Below are positions 1 to 8,977 of a stretch of DNA of 64,000 nt, one piece after another (the stretch's first letter is position 1; each line of letters starts with the position of its first letter). The notes under the pieces are model-generated. The model searched no databases and was not told the DNA's origin. It was given only the letters and a program-made list of their open reading frames with translations. Position numbers and translations under genes: made by a program. Origin of the DNA: Variovorax sp. PBS-H4 (lineage in GTDB: Bacteria > Pseudomonadota > Gammaproteobacteria > Burkholderiales > Burkholderiaceae_C); assembly GCF_901827205.1 (NCBI RefSeq), contig NZ_LR594675.1:3968001-4032000 (forward strand), in the 5' to 3' direction.

Positions 1-213
1 CGATACGGAGCGGGCTTTCTCGTCGTGTCCTTCTTGCTTCAACTCCTGGCGAAGTTGGAGCCGGTGATGCCGACTGGCTCGTGGGCAAACTTCTGGATCG
101 GCCTCGTTGCTAGCGGTGCGCTCGTCGCTGCGACAGTGCTTGCTTGTTTGCCTGCTTGGAGACGAGCTAGATCAAGGGCAATCGTCGAAGCCGCTCAGAT
201 GAATCGCGCGTAG
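1..213 (+). CDS. Membrane protein, C-terminal fragment (5' end outside window)
   Basis: The frame is open from the first base of the window, so only about the last 70 residues are visible. They hold a hydrophobic run beginning near the window edge, then a second strong membrane segment (WIGLVASGALVAATVLACLP), then a short basic tail (RRARSR) ending NRA. By the positive-inside rule the tail is probably cytoplasmic. No family motif is present in the visible part, so I give no function. It runs towards the opposite-strand MarR-like gene, which ends 28 bp further on. Confidence 0.5.
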   Translation, partial: RYGAGFLVVSFLLQLLAKLEPVMPTGSWANFWIGLVASGALVAATVLACLPAWRRARSRAIVEAAQMNRA

Positions 214-241
214 GCGACTTCAGGGGCCCACCCGAAGGGCC

Positions 242-613
242 TCACGATGCTGTTGAAGATCCCCTTGCTACCCTTCCTGAGAGGCCGCCGAGCGTTGCCG
301 GAATGAGTCTTCCGCGTGCCGTGAGCCGAACCACTCGGCGCCTGCCGCTCTCAGGGTCCGCATGCTGGGCGAGGAGTCCCGCCCGTACCAACTTGGCGAC
401 ATGCCGGGACGTGGCTTGCCTTGTGAAACCGGTGATCTTGCTGATCTCGGTCTGCGAGCACCGGCCACTTCGCACGACCGCAATGAAGGTCTGAATCTGC
501 TCGGCGGTGATGCCCGGCGCAGCCTTGCGCATCTCGGAGGTCACTCGCTCATAGCTCATCAGACCGATGTTCAAGGAAGTGGCTTCGGTGAGCGGCGAAC
601 ATGTCAAGGCCAT
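242..613 (-). CDS. MarR-like winged-helix transcriptional regulator
   Basis: A protein of about 123 residues with a central winged helix-turn-helix: GRCSQTEISKITGFTRQATSRH followed by VAKLVRAGLLAQHADPESGRRRVVRLTARG, which reads as recognition helix, wing and the DxRxG-like turn of the MarR superfamily. It is expected to bind DNA as a dimer, possibly responding to a small ligand. I chose the ATG at 613 because GGAAGG lies about 8 bases upstream. A GTG at 628 would add five residues. The gene lies 18 bp after the hypothetical gene at 632-886 on the same strand, so the two are probably co-transcribed. No target can be named. Confidence 0.65.
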   Translation of the reverse strand: MALTCSPLTEATSLNIGLMSYERVTSEMRKAAPGITAEQIQTFIAVVRSGRCSQTEISKITGFTRQATSRHVAKLVRAGLLAQHADPESGRRRVVRLTARGRLIPATLGGLSGRVARGSSTAS

Positions 614-631
614 GGGCGTGCCTTCCACGCC

Positions 632-886
632 TCAGCAGAACCGCAGTTCCTCACGCATGCACAGAAGCAGCCAGCACGCCGCTTCGCCGGACTCACAGGC
701 TTCACCGTCGGGGCCGCCGAAGGACTCCACGGCTCGGAAGGTCTCAGCACACGGAACGATGCACGTGCTCCACCAATCGGGGTCATCGTGTTCAAAGGAG
801 CGCGCAGCGCCCGCCAGCAGAACGGCGCCGTGGGGATCGAGGTCGGCTTCGAGGATGAAGGTTTCGGGGAACGGATCGAATGCCAT
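632..886 (-). CDS. Hypothetical protein (84 aa)
   Basis: A small acidic protein with no family I recognise. It begins MAFDPFPETFILEADLDP and includes DDPDWWSTCIVPCAET and a C-terminal CWLLLCMREELRFC. Four or five cysteines in 84 residues is notable, but their spacing does not form a clear zinc motif. The start at 886 is preferred to an upstream start at 1036 because the extra 50 residues have no protein-like character. It is the upstream member of a probable two-gene unit with the MarR-like regulator, so it may be a partner or target of that regulator. This is inference from position only. Confidence 0.5.
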   Translation of the reverse strand: MAFDPFPETFILEADLDPHGAVLLAGAARSFEHDDPDWWSTCIVPCAETFRAVESFGGPDGEACESGEAACWLLLCMREELRFC

Positions 887-1294
887 GAGGTGCTTTCTGG
901 GGAGGTTTCGGGGGCACGTCGAGGTGACGCGACGGGCCGAATGATCGCCATGAAAACTCGCGGTTTCTATACGCGGAATCACGCCTAGAAAAGTGCTGTG
1001 ATAGAGTTGAATTTGAAGCGAGGAACAGTGATGCACCCCGCTCTCAGCCTTACCTCACCCATCTCGTTTCCGCGACCATCTCGCCATCGAAACGACCCCC
1101 TCCCCACTCCTTTGCGACCCTGCTACGATGGTCGCGGCTGTGCAACCAAACTGTAGAACCCAGCCGCGTGTCATTCTCTGTAAGTTATTGATTTCATTGA
1201 CTTTTCGGGAACCGATGGCGGCGGTAAGGCTCGTCAACCTCATTCCAAAAAGCCGCGTGTTCGAACCCGGCTTTTTTTCTCGCCCGCAAGCGCT
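887..1294. other. Gene-poor intergenic region
   Basis: About 400 bases without a convincing gene. The AT-richer part around 990-1210 contrasts with the neighbouring genes. The right part carries the hairpin terminator at 1246-1279. The left part must contain the promoter of the leftward pair at 242-886, but I see no clear -35/-10 pair. The bases GTTCGAACCCGGC within the hairpin look like a tRNA T-arm, but no tRNA can be folded here. Confidence 0.5.
1246..1279. terminator. Bidirectional intrinsic terminator
   Basis: AAAAAGCCG and CGGCTTTTTTT form a hairpin with a 12-base loop. T-runs lie on both outer flanks, so it can terminate in either direction. It sits 16 bases beyond the stop of the leftward gene at 1295-1576. 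Confidence 0.7.
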
Positions 1295-1576
1295 TCAGGT
1301 CGCAGCCTCGAATCGCTCCAGCTTGGCCACAAGCGTGTGCGCCAGCGCCAGCGTCTTGTGCTCCATGTTCGCCACGTGATAGCAGCCTAGCGCCCGCCCC
1401 TCGTAGCTGATGGCCGCAACCGGGAAGTGGTGGCCGAGGGCCGTGGCGGCGTCGTGCAGGCATTCTGCAATCGACCGCAAGCCCTGGCGCACGTAACGCT
1501 CGTCGGCGTTGCCGGTGCTCACGCTGTAGTTGAAATACCTGTCTCGGATCTTCTTGATGTCGACGTGCGGATGCAT
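1295..1576 (-). CDS. Hypothetical protein (93 aa)
   Basis: A small, mostly helical protein beginning MHPHVDIKKIRDRYFNYSV and containing SIAECLHDAATALGHHFPV and a C-terminal helix LALAHTLVAKLERFEAA. I recognise no domain. The reading frame has normal codon use for this genome and a terminator follows it directly, which supports a real gene. Immediately upstream of the ATG, on the coding strand, is a run of ten C residues where a Shine-Dalgarno sequence would normally lie. That is odd and may affect expression. Confidence 0.55.
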   Translation of the reverse strand: MHPHVDIKKIRDRYFNYSVSTGNADERYVRQGLRSIAECLHDAATALGHHFPVAAISYEGRALGCYHVANMEHKTLALAHTLVAKLERFEAAT

Positions 1577-1582
1577 GGAGAT

Positions 1583-1592
1583 GGGGGGGGGG
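1583..1592. repeat. G10/C10 homopolymer tract
   Basis: Ten consecutive G on the + strand (C on the coding strand of the neighbouring gene), seven bases upstream of the ATG at 1576. Tracts of this length slip during replication. Confidence 0.8.
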
Positions 1593-1662
1593 CCGCCTCA
1601 GGGCAGCCCGCGATTGTCTGCGGCCTCGCAAACAAATGCACTTCAGCCAGAAGTATGCAATT

Positions 1663-2982
1663 TCATGATTCGGGAGCGCCGAGCGCCAGGAACTGCAGGA
1701 CGCCCCGGGCAGCGACCACGCCGCTTGCCATGGAGGCTGTCAGCAGATAGCCGCCGGTCGGCGCCTCCCAGTCGAGCATCTCGCCGGCACAGAAAAGGCC
1801 GGGCATCGCCCTGCTCATCAGGTCGGCGCCGAGTGCCTCGAAACGCACGCCGCCGGCGCTGCTGATCGCCTCGTCGATCGGCCGCGGCGCGACCAGCCGC
1901 AGCGGCAGCGCCTTGATGGTCCGTGCCAGCTTTTCGGGCTCCAGCATCTCATCTCGCGTGAGCACCTCGTGCAGCACCGCCGTCTTGATGCCGTCGAGGC
2001 CGAGCCGGCTCTTCAGGTGGCTGGCCACCGAGCGCGCGCCGCGGGGATGCAGCACGGCAGCGCGCACCTGCTCGGCGCTGCGGTCGGGCAGCAGGTCGAG
2101 CCAGAGCGTGGCGCTGCCCCCGGCTGCGATTTCGTCGCGCAGCAGCGAGGACGCCGCATAGATCAGGCTGCCTTCGATGCCGGTCGCGGTTGCGACGAAC
2201 TCTCCCTTGCGCGCAAAGCGCCGGTCCCGGGCGTCGATGAAGGAGATCGCCACGGACTTGAAGGGCACGCCGGCAAAGCGCTCTGCGAAGTACGGCGTCC
2301 ATCCGATGTCGAACCCGCAGTTGGCCGGCACCAGCGGCGCCACCTCCACGCCGCGCCCGGCCAGCCAGGGGACCCAGGCGCCGTCGGAGCCCAGGCGCGA
2401 CCAACTGGCGCCGCCGAGCGCCAGCACGGTGGCCTCGGCGCTCAGTTCGAGGTCGCCGGCGGGCGTGGCGAAGCGCAGCCGGTGCGGAACCGTGTCTGCA
2501 TCGGACCAGCCGAGCCAGCGATGGCGCATGTGGAAGCTCACGCCGCGCTCCCGCAGCCGGTGCATCCAGGCGCGCAACAGCGGCGCCGCCTTCATGTCGG
2601 TGGGAAACACGCGGCCCGAACTGCCGACGAAAGTCTGGACGCCGAGGCCGTGAACCCAGTCGCGCAGAGCCTCCGGCCCGAAGACCTGCAGCAGCGGCTC
2701 GATCTGCGCGCGACGCTCGCCGAAGCGGCTGGCAAAGCGCTCGAAAGGCTCGGAATGCGTGAGATTCAGGCCGCCGCGTCCCGCCAGCAGGAACTTGCGT
2801 CCGGCCGAGGGCATGGCGTCATAGACATGCACGGGCAGGCCCTGGGCGCTCAGCACGTCGGCGGCCATCAGCCCGGCGGGACCACCGCCGACCACGGCGA
2901 TCTTCACGTGACCGCCGCTCACTGAAGTACCTTCACCTTTGGCTGCGATGCTGTTCTCCTTCGGAGCGGCCGTGCGGCTCAT
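1663..2982 (-). CDS. HI0933/BaiN-type NAD(P)/FAD-dependent flavoprotein
   Basis: A flavoprotein of up to 439 residues with an N-terminal FAD-binding Rossmann motif VKIAVVGGGPAGLMAADVL, the family segment AGRKFLLAGRGGLNLTHSEP, and the C-terminal FAD motif GLFCAGEMLDWEAPTGGYLL. These mark the HI0933-like family (TIGR03862-like subgroup). Family members are cytoplasmic oxidoreductases with poorly defined substrates. The ATG at 2982 overlaps the TGA of the preceding nuclease-helicase gene (ATGA), giving an operon. A GTG at 2922, just after GAAGG, is an equally good start; the 20 residues between the two starts belong to a duplicated leader also found before pstA (19884-19946) and may not be part of the mature enzyme. 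Confidence 0.85.
   Translation of the reverse strand: MSRTAAPKENSIAAKGEGTSVSGGHVKIAVVGGGPAGLMAADVLSAQGLPVHVYDAMPSAGRKFLLAGRGGLNLTHSEPFERFASRFGERRAQIEPLLQVFGPEALRDWVHGLGVQTFVGSSGRVFPTDMKAAPLLRAWMHRLRERGVSFHMRHRWLGWSDADTVPHRLRFATPAGDLELSAEATVLALGGASWSRLGSDGAWVPWLAGRGVEVAPLVPANCGFDIGWTPYFAERFAGVPFKSVAISFIDARDRRFARKGEFVATATGIEGSLIYAASSLLRDEIAAGGSATLWLDLLPDRSAEQVRAAVLHPRGARSVASHLKSRLGLDGIKTAVLHEVLTRDEMLEPEKLARTIKALPLRLVAPRPIDEAISSAGGVRFEALGADLMSRAMPGLFCAGEMLDWEAPTGGYLLTASMASGVVAARGVLQFLALGAPES
2923..2982 (-). repeat. Leader repeat, copy A (20 codons, fused in frame)
   Basis: The first 25 bases, starting ATGAGCCGCACGGCCG, match the start of the mini-gene at 19884-19946 at 24 of 25 positions. Both copies begin on the TGA of the preceding gene and are 20 codons long. 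Here the peptide MSRTAAPKENSIAAKGEGTS continues in frame into the flavoprotein, with GTG-AGC at the point where the other copy has ATG-AGC. Confidence 0.7.
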
Positions 2983-5900
2983 GCGACGGCCACCAGTTCG
3001 CCCCGGCCCGTGAGAAAGGCCGCGCGCACGGTCTCCCCGGGGCAGGCCTCCTGCACGGCTTCGCGGTAGCGCCGCATCTGCGCGATCAGCGCCGAATCGT
3101 GTTCGGGACGGGCGGCCGACTTGTAGTCGAGCACCCACCAGGTATTGCTCGCACGATGCCGTACCAGGCGGTCGATGCGCAGGACCTCGCCGCCGTGCAC
3201 CAGCGTGACTTCGTTCCCATGCCAGGCCAGCGCTTCGGCATCCCAGGCCCAGGCGCCCGCGCCTTCGCGGATGCGCTGCGCCATCGTGGCAGCGACCCCT
3301 GCGGTGGCGGCGTCCAGCCCGAACTCGCGCCCGGCAGCGCGAATATGTGCCGGTGCAGGGGGCGCGCCGGGCTGCGCCCATTCGAGCAGGCGGTGCATCG
3401 CCTGGCCAAGAGCCGAGGCGTGCGAGTCGGCGCTCCTCGGCGCGACGCGGGCGGCCGTGCGGGCCAGGGTCGGCGGCACAGGCAGCTGGAGCACGCCGAA
3501 GACTTCGAGTGCCGGGGACGCATTGGCATCCGGCGCCCCGGCAGTGACCAATGCCGTGTCGATGGGTTCGCAAAGCGCCTCCAGGCGCGCCCACCAGCTG
3601 CGGCCATCAGGCCGCGTCGCTGCCACCGATGACAGCACCAGTTCGCCGCGTGCGCGCGTCATGGCGACGTAGAGTCCGTTGATTTCCTCGCGGTGCCGCG
3701 CGGCCTGTTCCTCGGCCATGTCGCTGGTGGTGCAGGCGGGCGGGCTCTTCTCGCTCGCGACGAACACGAAACGCTCCGGCGCCGCGGCCTGGCCTGGCCA
3801 CTTGACGAGCACGCCCATCGTCTGGGCGCGCTGCGCAGGGGCATCGGTGTCCAGCATCAGGACCAGGTCGGCCTCCAGGCCCTTGGCGCCGTGCACGGTC
3901 AGCAGCTGCACGGCATCTGCCGCAGCGACCGATGGCGCGCGGACGCCGCCGCGGCGCAGCGCCCGCACAAAGGCATAGGGGGTGGCGAAGCGCGCACCGT
4001 CGAGCTCGAGCGACGCGGCCATGAGTCCGCGCAGATTGCCGACCACGCCTGCGCGCAGCGCTGCAGGCGCGCTGGCCGCGAAACGGCCGAGCACATCGGC
4101 GTCGTGATAGATCGCGCTCAGCGCATCGTGCGGCGGCCAATCGGCGAGCCAGCGTTGCCACCGGCGCAGCCGGGGCCCGATGCCCGCAAGCGGCGGCGCG
4201 AGGTCCGGTGCCTGCAGCAGCTCCAGCCAGCTGGCGCCAAGCTCGCGCTTGCGCAGCGCCAGCTGGACCAGTGCATCGTCGCCGAGACCGAACAGCGGTG
4301 AGCGCAGCGCGCGCGCCAGCGAGAGGTCGTGGTCCGGCGAGACCAGCGCATCGAGCAGCGCCACCATGTCCTGCACCTCGGGCGCATCGTGCAGCTCGTT
4401 CTTCTCGGGCTGCTGGACCGCGATGTGCAGCTTGCGCAACTCATCCTGCAGGACGGCAAGCCGGCTGCGGCGGCGCGCCAGCACCATGATCCGGGCAGGC
4501 GCGAGGCCTTGGGCGATGCGCCCCGCGATCCAGCGCGCGGCCTGCTCGCATTCCTTCTGCAGCAGCTTTTCCTCGGGCAGCACGCGCGGCGTGGCCAGGC
4601 TGTCGCGCCAGAGCAGCATGCCTTCGTCGTCCATCGCGCGCCCCTGCTCCTTCGGTGCGATCGCGTCGCGCGGGATGGGCGCCAGCTTGCGCACCCGGCC
4701 TGCTGCACGCGATTCGGTGGTGTGGTCCCGGAACCCGCCGAACTCGCCCGCGCGCTGTGCATCGCCCATGACGGCGTTGACCAGGCCCACCACCGCTGGC
4801 GCGTTGCGATGGGTGTGGTCGCAATTGAGCAGGTCTCCGTCAAGACCTTCCTTGACGAACTGCTTGGCGGCTATGAACACTTGCGGCTCGGCGCGCCGAA
4901 AGCGATAGATGCTCTGCTTCGGGTCGCCCACGATGAACACGCCCGGCCGCCGCCCGCCCGCACCCGCATAGCTGCCCAGCCAGCCGTGCAGCGCCTGCCA
5001 TTGCAGGGGATTGGTGTCCTGGAATTCGTCGATGAGCAGATGCCGCACGCGCGCATCGAGCCGCTCCTGCACCCAGCCCCACAGCTCCGGATCGCCCAGC
5101 AGGAGGTGCGCCGCCTGCTCGACGTCGTTCATGTCGACCCAGCCGTGCGCCGCCTTGACCTGCGCAAAGCAACGGATCAAGAGGCGGGTCAGCCGCGCCA
5201 TGCGCTGCTGGTAAAGCCAGGCCGAGTGCTGGGCATGCGCCTCGCAGTACTGCTGCACGTGGAGCTGGGCGGCACGCACGTCTTCCACGCCGGCAAGCTT
5301 GTCGCTGAACTTGCGCGGCTCTCCCTTCTGCGTGAGCAGTGCGTCGAGCACGCCTGCAACCCGCCCCTTGGCGACGGCATGCTCCAGCTTCACGCCCTTC
5401 TGCGAGAAGGTCGGCGCGCTGGCGCGGCCCAACGCACGTGCGGCTGCGAGCAGGGCCGCGCGGCAGGCCGGATCGTGCAGCAGCCAGTCTTCGGGCGTTT
5501 CGGCTCTGGCGAAGGCCGGGTACAGCTCGCCCATCGGAACGACAGCATCGCCGACTGCACCATGGGCATCGGCGAGCACGAACTCGATGCGCCGTGTCAG
5601 CGCCTCGTCGAGCGCCTTGGCGGCCTGCGACCGGCCGTAGTCGGCGACCAGCGCGCGGTAGTCGGCGGAGGCTTCGGGATCGTCGGCCACGGCCGCGAAG
5701 AAGGGACGCCAGACCCGCGCGCGCGCCTCGGCATCATCCTCGAGCAACTGGTAGTTGGCCGGCAGCTCGAGGCGCGCGAGCACCGCCACGGGTGCGCTGC
5801 GCAGCAGCCCCGCGAACCAGGCGTGGAAGGTGCGGAACTGGACCGGCCGGCCGCCGGCGAGGAGCTCGCGGTAGAGGCCCTGCAGCCGCGGCGCACGGGC

Positions 5901-8852
5901 TTCCGCAGATGCGCGGTCCATGCCGCGCATCACGAGCTCGGGCACCAGCGCCTCCACGGGCTGGGCTGCGAAGGCCTCCAGCCACTGGTCCAGCCGTTCG
6001 CGCATCTCGCCAGCGGCTTTCTTGGTGAAGGTGATGGCGAGGATTTCATGCGGCGCGCAGGCACCCTCGCCTTCTTCCAACAGGGCACGAAGGATGCGCG
6101 AGACCAGCATCCAGGTCTTGCCCGCACCCGCGCAGGCCTCCACCGCCACCGAGCGGCGCGGGTCGCAGGCGATGGCGTAGAAGCGCTCGCGCTGGACGGT
6201 GGCGCCGTTGTGTTCGTAGGCCGCGGCCTTCAGCGCCATTGGATTCGGGTCGGGAGCGGGCGATGGGGCGGGCGGCGCAGCTGGCATGGCGGCAGCAACG
6301 GTCGGCGAAGGCGCGTCGCTCCAGAAGTCCTTGCGGCACAACCCGCGCGCGGCGCAGTGCTCGCAGACCTGCCCTTCGCCCAGCGCAAGCAGCGCCGCAC
6401 CGCGACCGATGCGCGCGAGATCGTCCATCACGCCGGCCACCAGGGCATCGCGCGCGGCAATCACGTCCAACTGCTCGACTGTGCGCGTGCCCGAGGCCTT
6501 TTCGCCGACGTTCACGTAGGCCGCGCGCAAGCCGTCGTCGGGGAAAAGCGCAGCGTAGAAAGCCAGCTGAGTGTCCTCTGTCGGATCCTTGATGCGATCG
6601 CGCGTCTTGTCTGCCGACTCGGTCTTGTAGTCGATCACGAAGGCGCGCCCGTCAGGGGTGGCATCGACGCGGTCCAGCCTGCCGACGAGCTTCACGCTGC
6701 CCAGCGCCAGCTCCTTCCAAGGCTCCGACTCGACGAACACGGCACCTTCATCCTGCTCGTGCGTGGCGAGCCAGGTGAGATAGCCGTCGCGCACCGCGGG
6801 CCAGGCTGCCGCGAAGGGCAGGAACTCGGCCTGCGAGAGGCCGAACTCGCGCGTGGCCTCGTGCTCGGCTGCAGCCATCAGGGCGAGCCGCGCATCCAGC
6901 CCCGCATCGGGCTTCTGCTTCAGCGCCTCGTGGAAATGACCCAGCACCGCGTGCAGCCAGTTGCCGAAATCGCGCTTGTCGACCTCCGCATCGAGCTCGT
7001 CGCTGCTTCGCAGGCCGAGCTGGCGCATCGCGAAGAAGCGATAGGGACAGCGGCGCAGGTCCTCGTAGGCCGTGGAGGACAGCGTCGCAGGCAGGAGCGC
7101 GTCGCCGTGCGGCTGCGGGCGCGCCGTGGGCTGCGCCGCCATCTGCACCGCGACCCGCGGGTCCGCAGCCGCAACGGCGGCGTGCTCCAGCCGCTGCATC
7201 TGCAGCAAGGCGCTTGGGCGCACGGGCTCGCCGCTGGCATCGAAGCCGCGCCACAGCAGGTCGCAATGCGGCGTGCACAGTGCAATGCCCCAGGCGGCGC
7301 GCTGGGCAGCCTCCAGTGCCTCGCGCGAAGGCAGCGCGAGGGCGAGGCGTTGCGCCGGCGTCCAGTCGCCCGGGGGTTCGGGCGACGCGGGTAGGCGCTG
7401 GTCGTCGCAACCCGGCAGCACGACCGCGCCGAAAGGCCGCCCCAGCATCTGGTGCAGCGGCAGCACCACGACCCGCGGCTGTTCCTCGTCCGCAGGCAGG
7501 CGCACGCTCGCGGCCTCGAGCACGTCGCGCACCCAGGCGCTGAACTCCAGCAGGGTGCAGCGGGTGCCGCGGATCTCATTCTGGGCGTCCAGGTAGAGCG
7601 CGGCGATCATCTCGGCACCGACCACGTCTTCGCGCAGCGGGCGCCACTGGCCGCCGGCTTCCAGCAGTGCGCGCGTCGCTTCGAGCCATTCGCTCAGCGG
7701 CCTGGCGCGGACAAAGGCGATGCGCAATGCCTCGATGCCGTTGGTGAAGGCCAGCAGGTCCTGGTCACGCGGGTGCTCGCTGGACGCCACGAAGGAACAC
7801 CAGCCGCGCCAGTCGCGCATGCCGCGCTCTCGCAGACGCGCCTCCAATGCGCGGACGGCGCGGCCGTCGAGGGCGGCAGCGCTCTTGAGCCAGTCCAGCA
7901 CCTGGTCGCTCGGGGCGTCGTGGGCACAGGCGCGCAAGGCACTCATCAACGTGGCCGCGGCGCGCGTCGTGGAAAGCTTCCAGCCGGTCTCGTCCTGCGG
8001 CTGCACACCGTGGGCGCTCAGCTGGGCGCTGATGCGGCGCGTGAGCGCGCGGTCGGTGGCGACCAGCGCCACGGGTGCGCGGCCTTCGGCAAGGTGGCGC
8101 AGCACGCAGGCCGCGGCACGCTGGGCCTCGTCTTCCGGGTCGTCACAGGGGTGCAGGTCGGCAATGCAGGCGGACGTGGACCGCGGCGCCAACGGCAGGC
8201 GCAACGCCCGCTCGCCGAACAAGGCCGCAAGCGTGTTGGCCAGCGGATCGCTCTGCAGGCCGTCGAGCACGATCAACTGGTCGACCCGAGCCCGCACGTC
8301 ATCCGCGAGCAGCACGTCGGTCGCATAGGCAGAACTGGCAGCCCAGGCCAACGCGATGCCGTTGAGCGCGCTCTCGGTGTCGAACCACTCCGAGCCGCGC
8401 CCAGCCATCAGCGCATCGCGCACGCGTTGAGCCCAGCCCGCGCGGTCGTCCGGAATCTCGGCCGCGGCCAGCGGCGCGAGCTGCAGCGCGATCTCGACCA
8501 GCCGGCCTGCCAGTGCATTGCGCGCGCTGCCGAAGCCCGCCCGGCCGAGCAGCGACTGGGCCGTGAGCAGATCGCGCGCCATGTCGAAGGCGATACCGTC
8601 GACGCCTGGCACGAAGCCGCTCACGCTGCGTGCCCAGTTGCGCGTGGTCTCGAAACGCGGCGCGAACCCGGGCGCGCCGCAACCGGCCCACATCGTGCGC
8701 GCCACCTGCATCAGCTGCGCGTAGGGCACCAGCACCACGGTGCGCGCGGCGTGCAGCCCACGCTCGGCGAGCAGGCGCGAGATGCGGGCGACCAGGCCCT
8801 CGGCCGGGTCGCTCCAAAGGGCATGCGCGGGGTGGCGCTCGGAAGAGTTCAT
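2979..8852 (-). CDS. Fused AddB-like nuclease / AddA-like UvrD helicase-nuclease
   Basis: A 1957-residue protein for double-strand break end processing. Residues 1 to about 850 resemble AddB: an inactivated helicase-like region, then a PD-(D/E)XK nuclease (YEDLRRCPYRFF near 595, GRLDRVD and VIDYKT near 737) and the last cysteines of an Fe-S cluster (CEHCAARGLC near 830). A Pro/Ala linker (PAAPPAPSPAPDPNP) leads to an AddA-like UvrD helicase from about 872: Walker A EACAGAGKTW (near 904), LLIDEFQDTN (near 1274), GDPKQSIYRFR, TVHGAKGLE (near 1650), YVAMTRAR. A second nuclease follows (RIDRLV, VLDYKS near 1905, QMRRYREAV). These are normally two adjacent genes. An internal ATG at 6239 has no visible ribosome-binding site, so one polypeptide is likely. 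The stop overlaps the start of the flavoprotein gene. Confidence 0.85.
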   Translation of the reverse strand: MNSSERHPAHALWSDPAEGLVARISRLLAERGLHAARTVVLVPYAQLMQVARTMWAGCGAPGFAPRFETTRNWARSVSGFVPGVDGIAFDMARDLLTAQSLLGRAGFGSARNALAGRLVEIALQLAPLAAAEIPDDRAGWAQRVRDALMAGRGSEWFDTESALNGIALAWAASSAYATDVLLADDVRARVDQLIVLDGLQSDPLANTLAALFGERALRLPLAPRSTSACIADLHPCDDPEDEAQRAAACVLRHLAEGRAPVALVATDRALTRRISAQLSAHGVQPQDETGWKLSTTRAAATLMSALRACAHDAPSDQVLDWLKSAAALDGRAVRALEARLRERGMRDWRGWCSFVASSEHPRDQDLLAFTNGIEALRIAFVRARPLSEWLEATRALLEAGGQWRPLREDVVGAEMIAALYLDAQNEIRGTRCTLLEFSAWVRDVLEAASVRLPADEEQPRVVVLPLHQMLGRPFGAVVLPGCDDQRLPASPEPPGDWTPAQRLALALPSREALEAAQRAAWGIALCTPHCDLLWRGFDASGEPVRPSALLQMQRLEHAAVAAADPRVAVQMAAQPTARPQPHGDALLPATLSSTAYEDLRRCPYRFFAMRQLGLRSSDELDAEVDKRDFGNWLHAVLGHFHEALKQKPDAGLDARLALMAAAEHEATREFGLSQAEFLPFAAAWPAVRDGYLTWLATHEQDEGAVFVESEPWKELALGSVKLVGRLDRVDATPDGRAFVIDYKTESADKTRDRIKDPTEDTQLAFYAALFPDDGLRAAYVNVGEKASGTRTVEQLDVIAARDALVAGVMDDLARIGRGAALLALGEGQVCEHCAARGLCRKDFWSDAPSPTVAAAMPAAPPAPSPAPDPNPMALKAAAYEHNGATVQRERFYAIACDPRRSVAVEACAGAGKTWMLVSRILRALLEEGEGACAPHEILAITFTKKAAGEMRERLDQWLEAFAAQPVEALVPELVMRGMDRASAEARAPRLQGLYRELLAGGRPVQFRTFHAWFAGLLRSAPVAVLARLELPANYQLLEDDAEARARVWRPFFAAVADDPEASADYRALVADYGRSQAAKALDEALTRRIEFVLADAHGAVGDAVVPMGELYPAFARAETPEDWLLHDPACRAALLAAARALGRASAPTFSQKGVKLEHAVAKGRVAGVLDALLTQKGEPRKFSDKLAGVEDVRAAQLHVQQYCEAHAQHSAWLYQQRMARLTRLLIRCFAQVKAAHGWVDMNDVEQAAHLLLGDPELWGWVQERLDARVRHLLIDEFQDTNPLQWQALHGWLGSYAGAGGRRPGVFIVGDPKQSIYRFRRAEPQVFIAAKQFVKEGLDGDLLNCDHTHRNAPAVVGLVNAVMGDAQRAGEFGGFRDHTTESRAAGRVRKLAPIPRDAIAPKEQGRAMDDEGMLLWRDSLATPRVLPEEKLLQKECEQAARWIAGRIAQGLAPARIMVLARRRSRLAVLQDELRKLHIAVQQPEKNELHDAPEVQDMVALLDALVSPDHDLSLARALRSPLFGLGDDALVQLALRKRELGASWLELLQAPDLAPPLAGIGPRLRRWQRWLADWPPHDALSAIYHDADVLGRFAASAPAALRAGVVGNLRGLMAASLELDGARFATPYAFVRALRRGGVRAPSVAAADAVQLLTVHGAKGLEADLVLMLDTDAPAQRAQTMGVLVKWPGQAAAPERFVFVASEKSPPACTTSDMAEEQAARHREEINGLYVAMTRARGELVLSSVAATRPDGRSWWARLEALCEPIDTALVTAGAPDANASPALEVFGVLQLPVPPTLARTAARVAPRSADSHASALGQAMHRLLEWAQPGAPPAPAHIRAAGREFGLDAATAGVAATMAQRIREGAGAWAWDAEALAWHGNEVTLVHGGEVLRIDRLVRHRASNTWWVLDYKSAARPEHDSALIAQMRRYREAVQEACPGETVRAAFLTGRGELVAVA

Positions 8853-8977
8853 CAGGGTTCTTGTAGGGCTTGACTATCGGTGCCATAGCGTGGCGGCCGA
8901 CCACGTCACCACTTGGTTTCTGTCACAATGGCCCGCACTTTAGCTGCACCATCATCCAGCCCAGAAGGAGCCATCCC

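Noticed and set aside
1251..1278. A possible tRNA or att remnant at GTTCGAACCCGGC
   Set aside because: The T-arm-like bases cannot be extended to a cloverleaf. They are better explained as loop and stem of the terminator at 1246-1279.
4329..7394. A 1021-codon open frame on the + strand inside the AddB/AddA fusion
   Set aside because: It is antisense to a gene full of intact helicase and nuclease motifs. Its protein has no domain and is low-complexity, as expected from high-GC codon bias.
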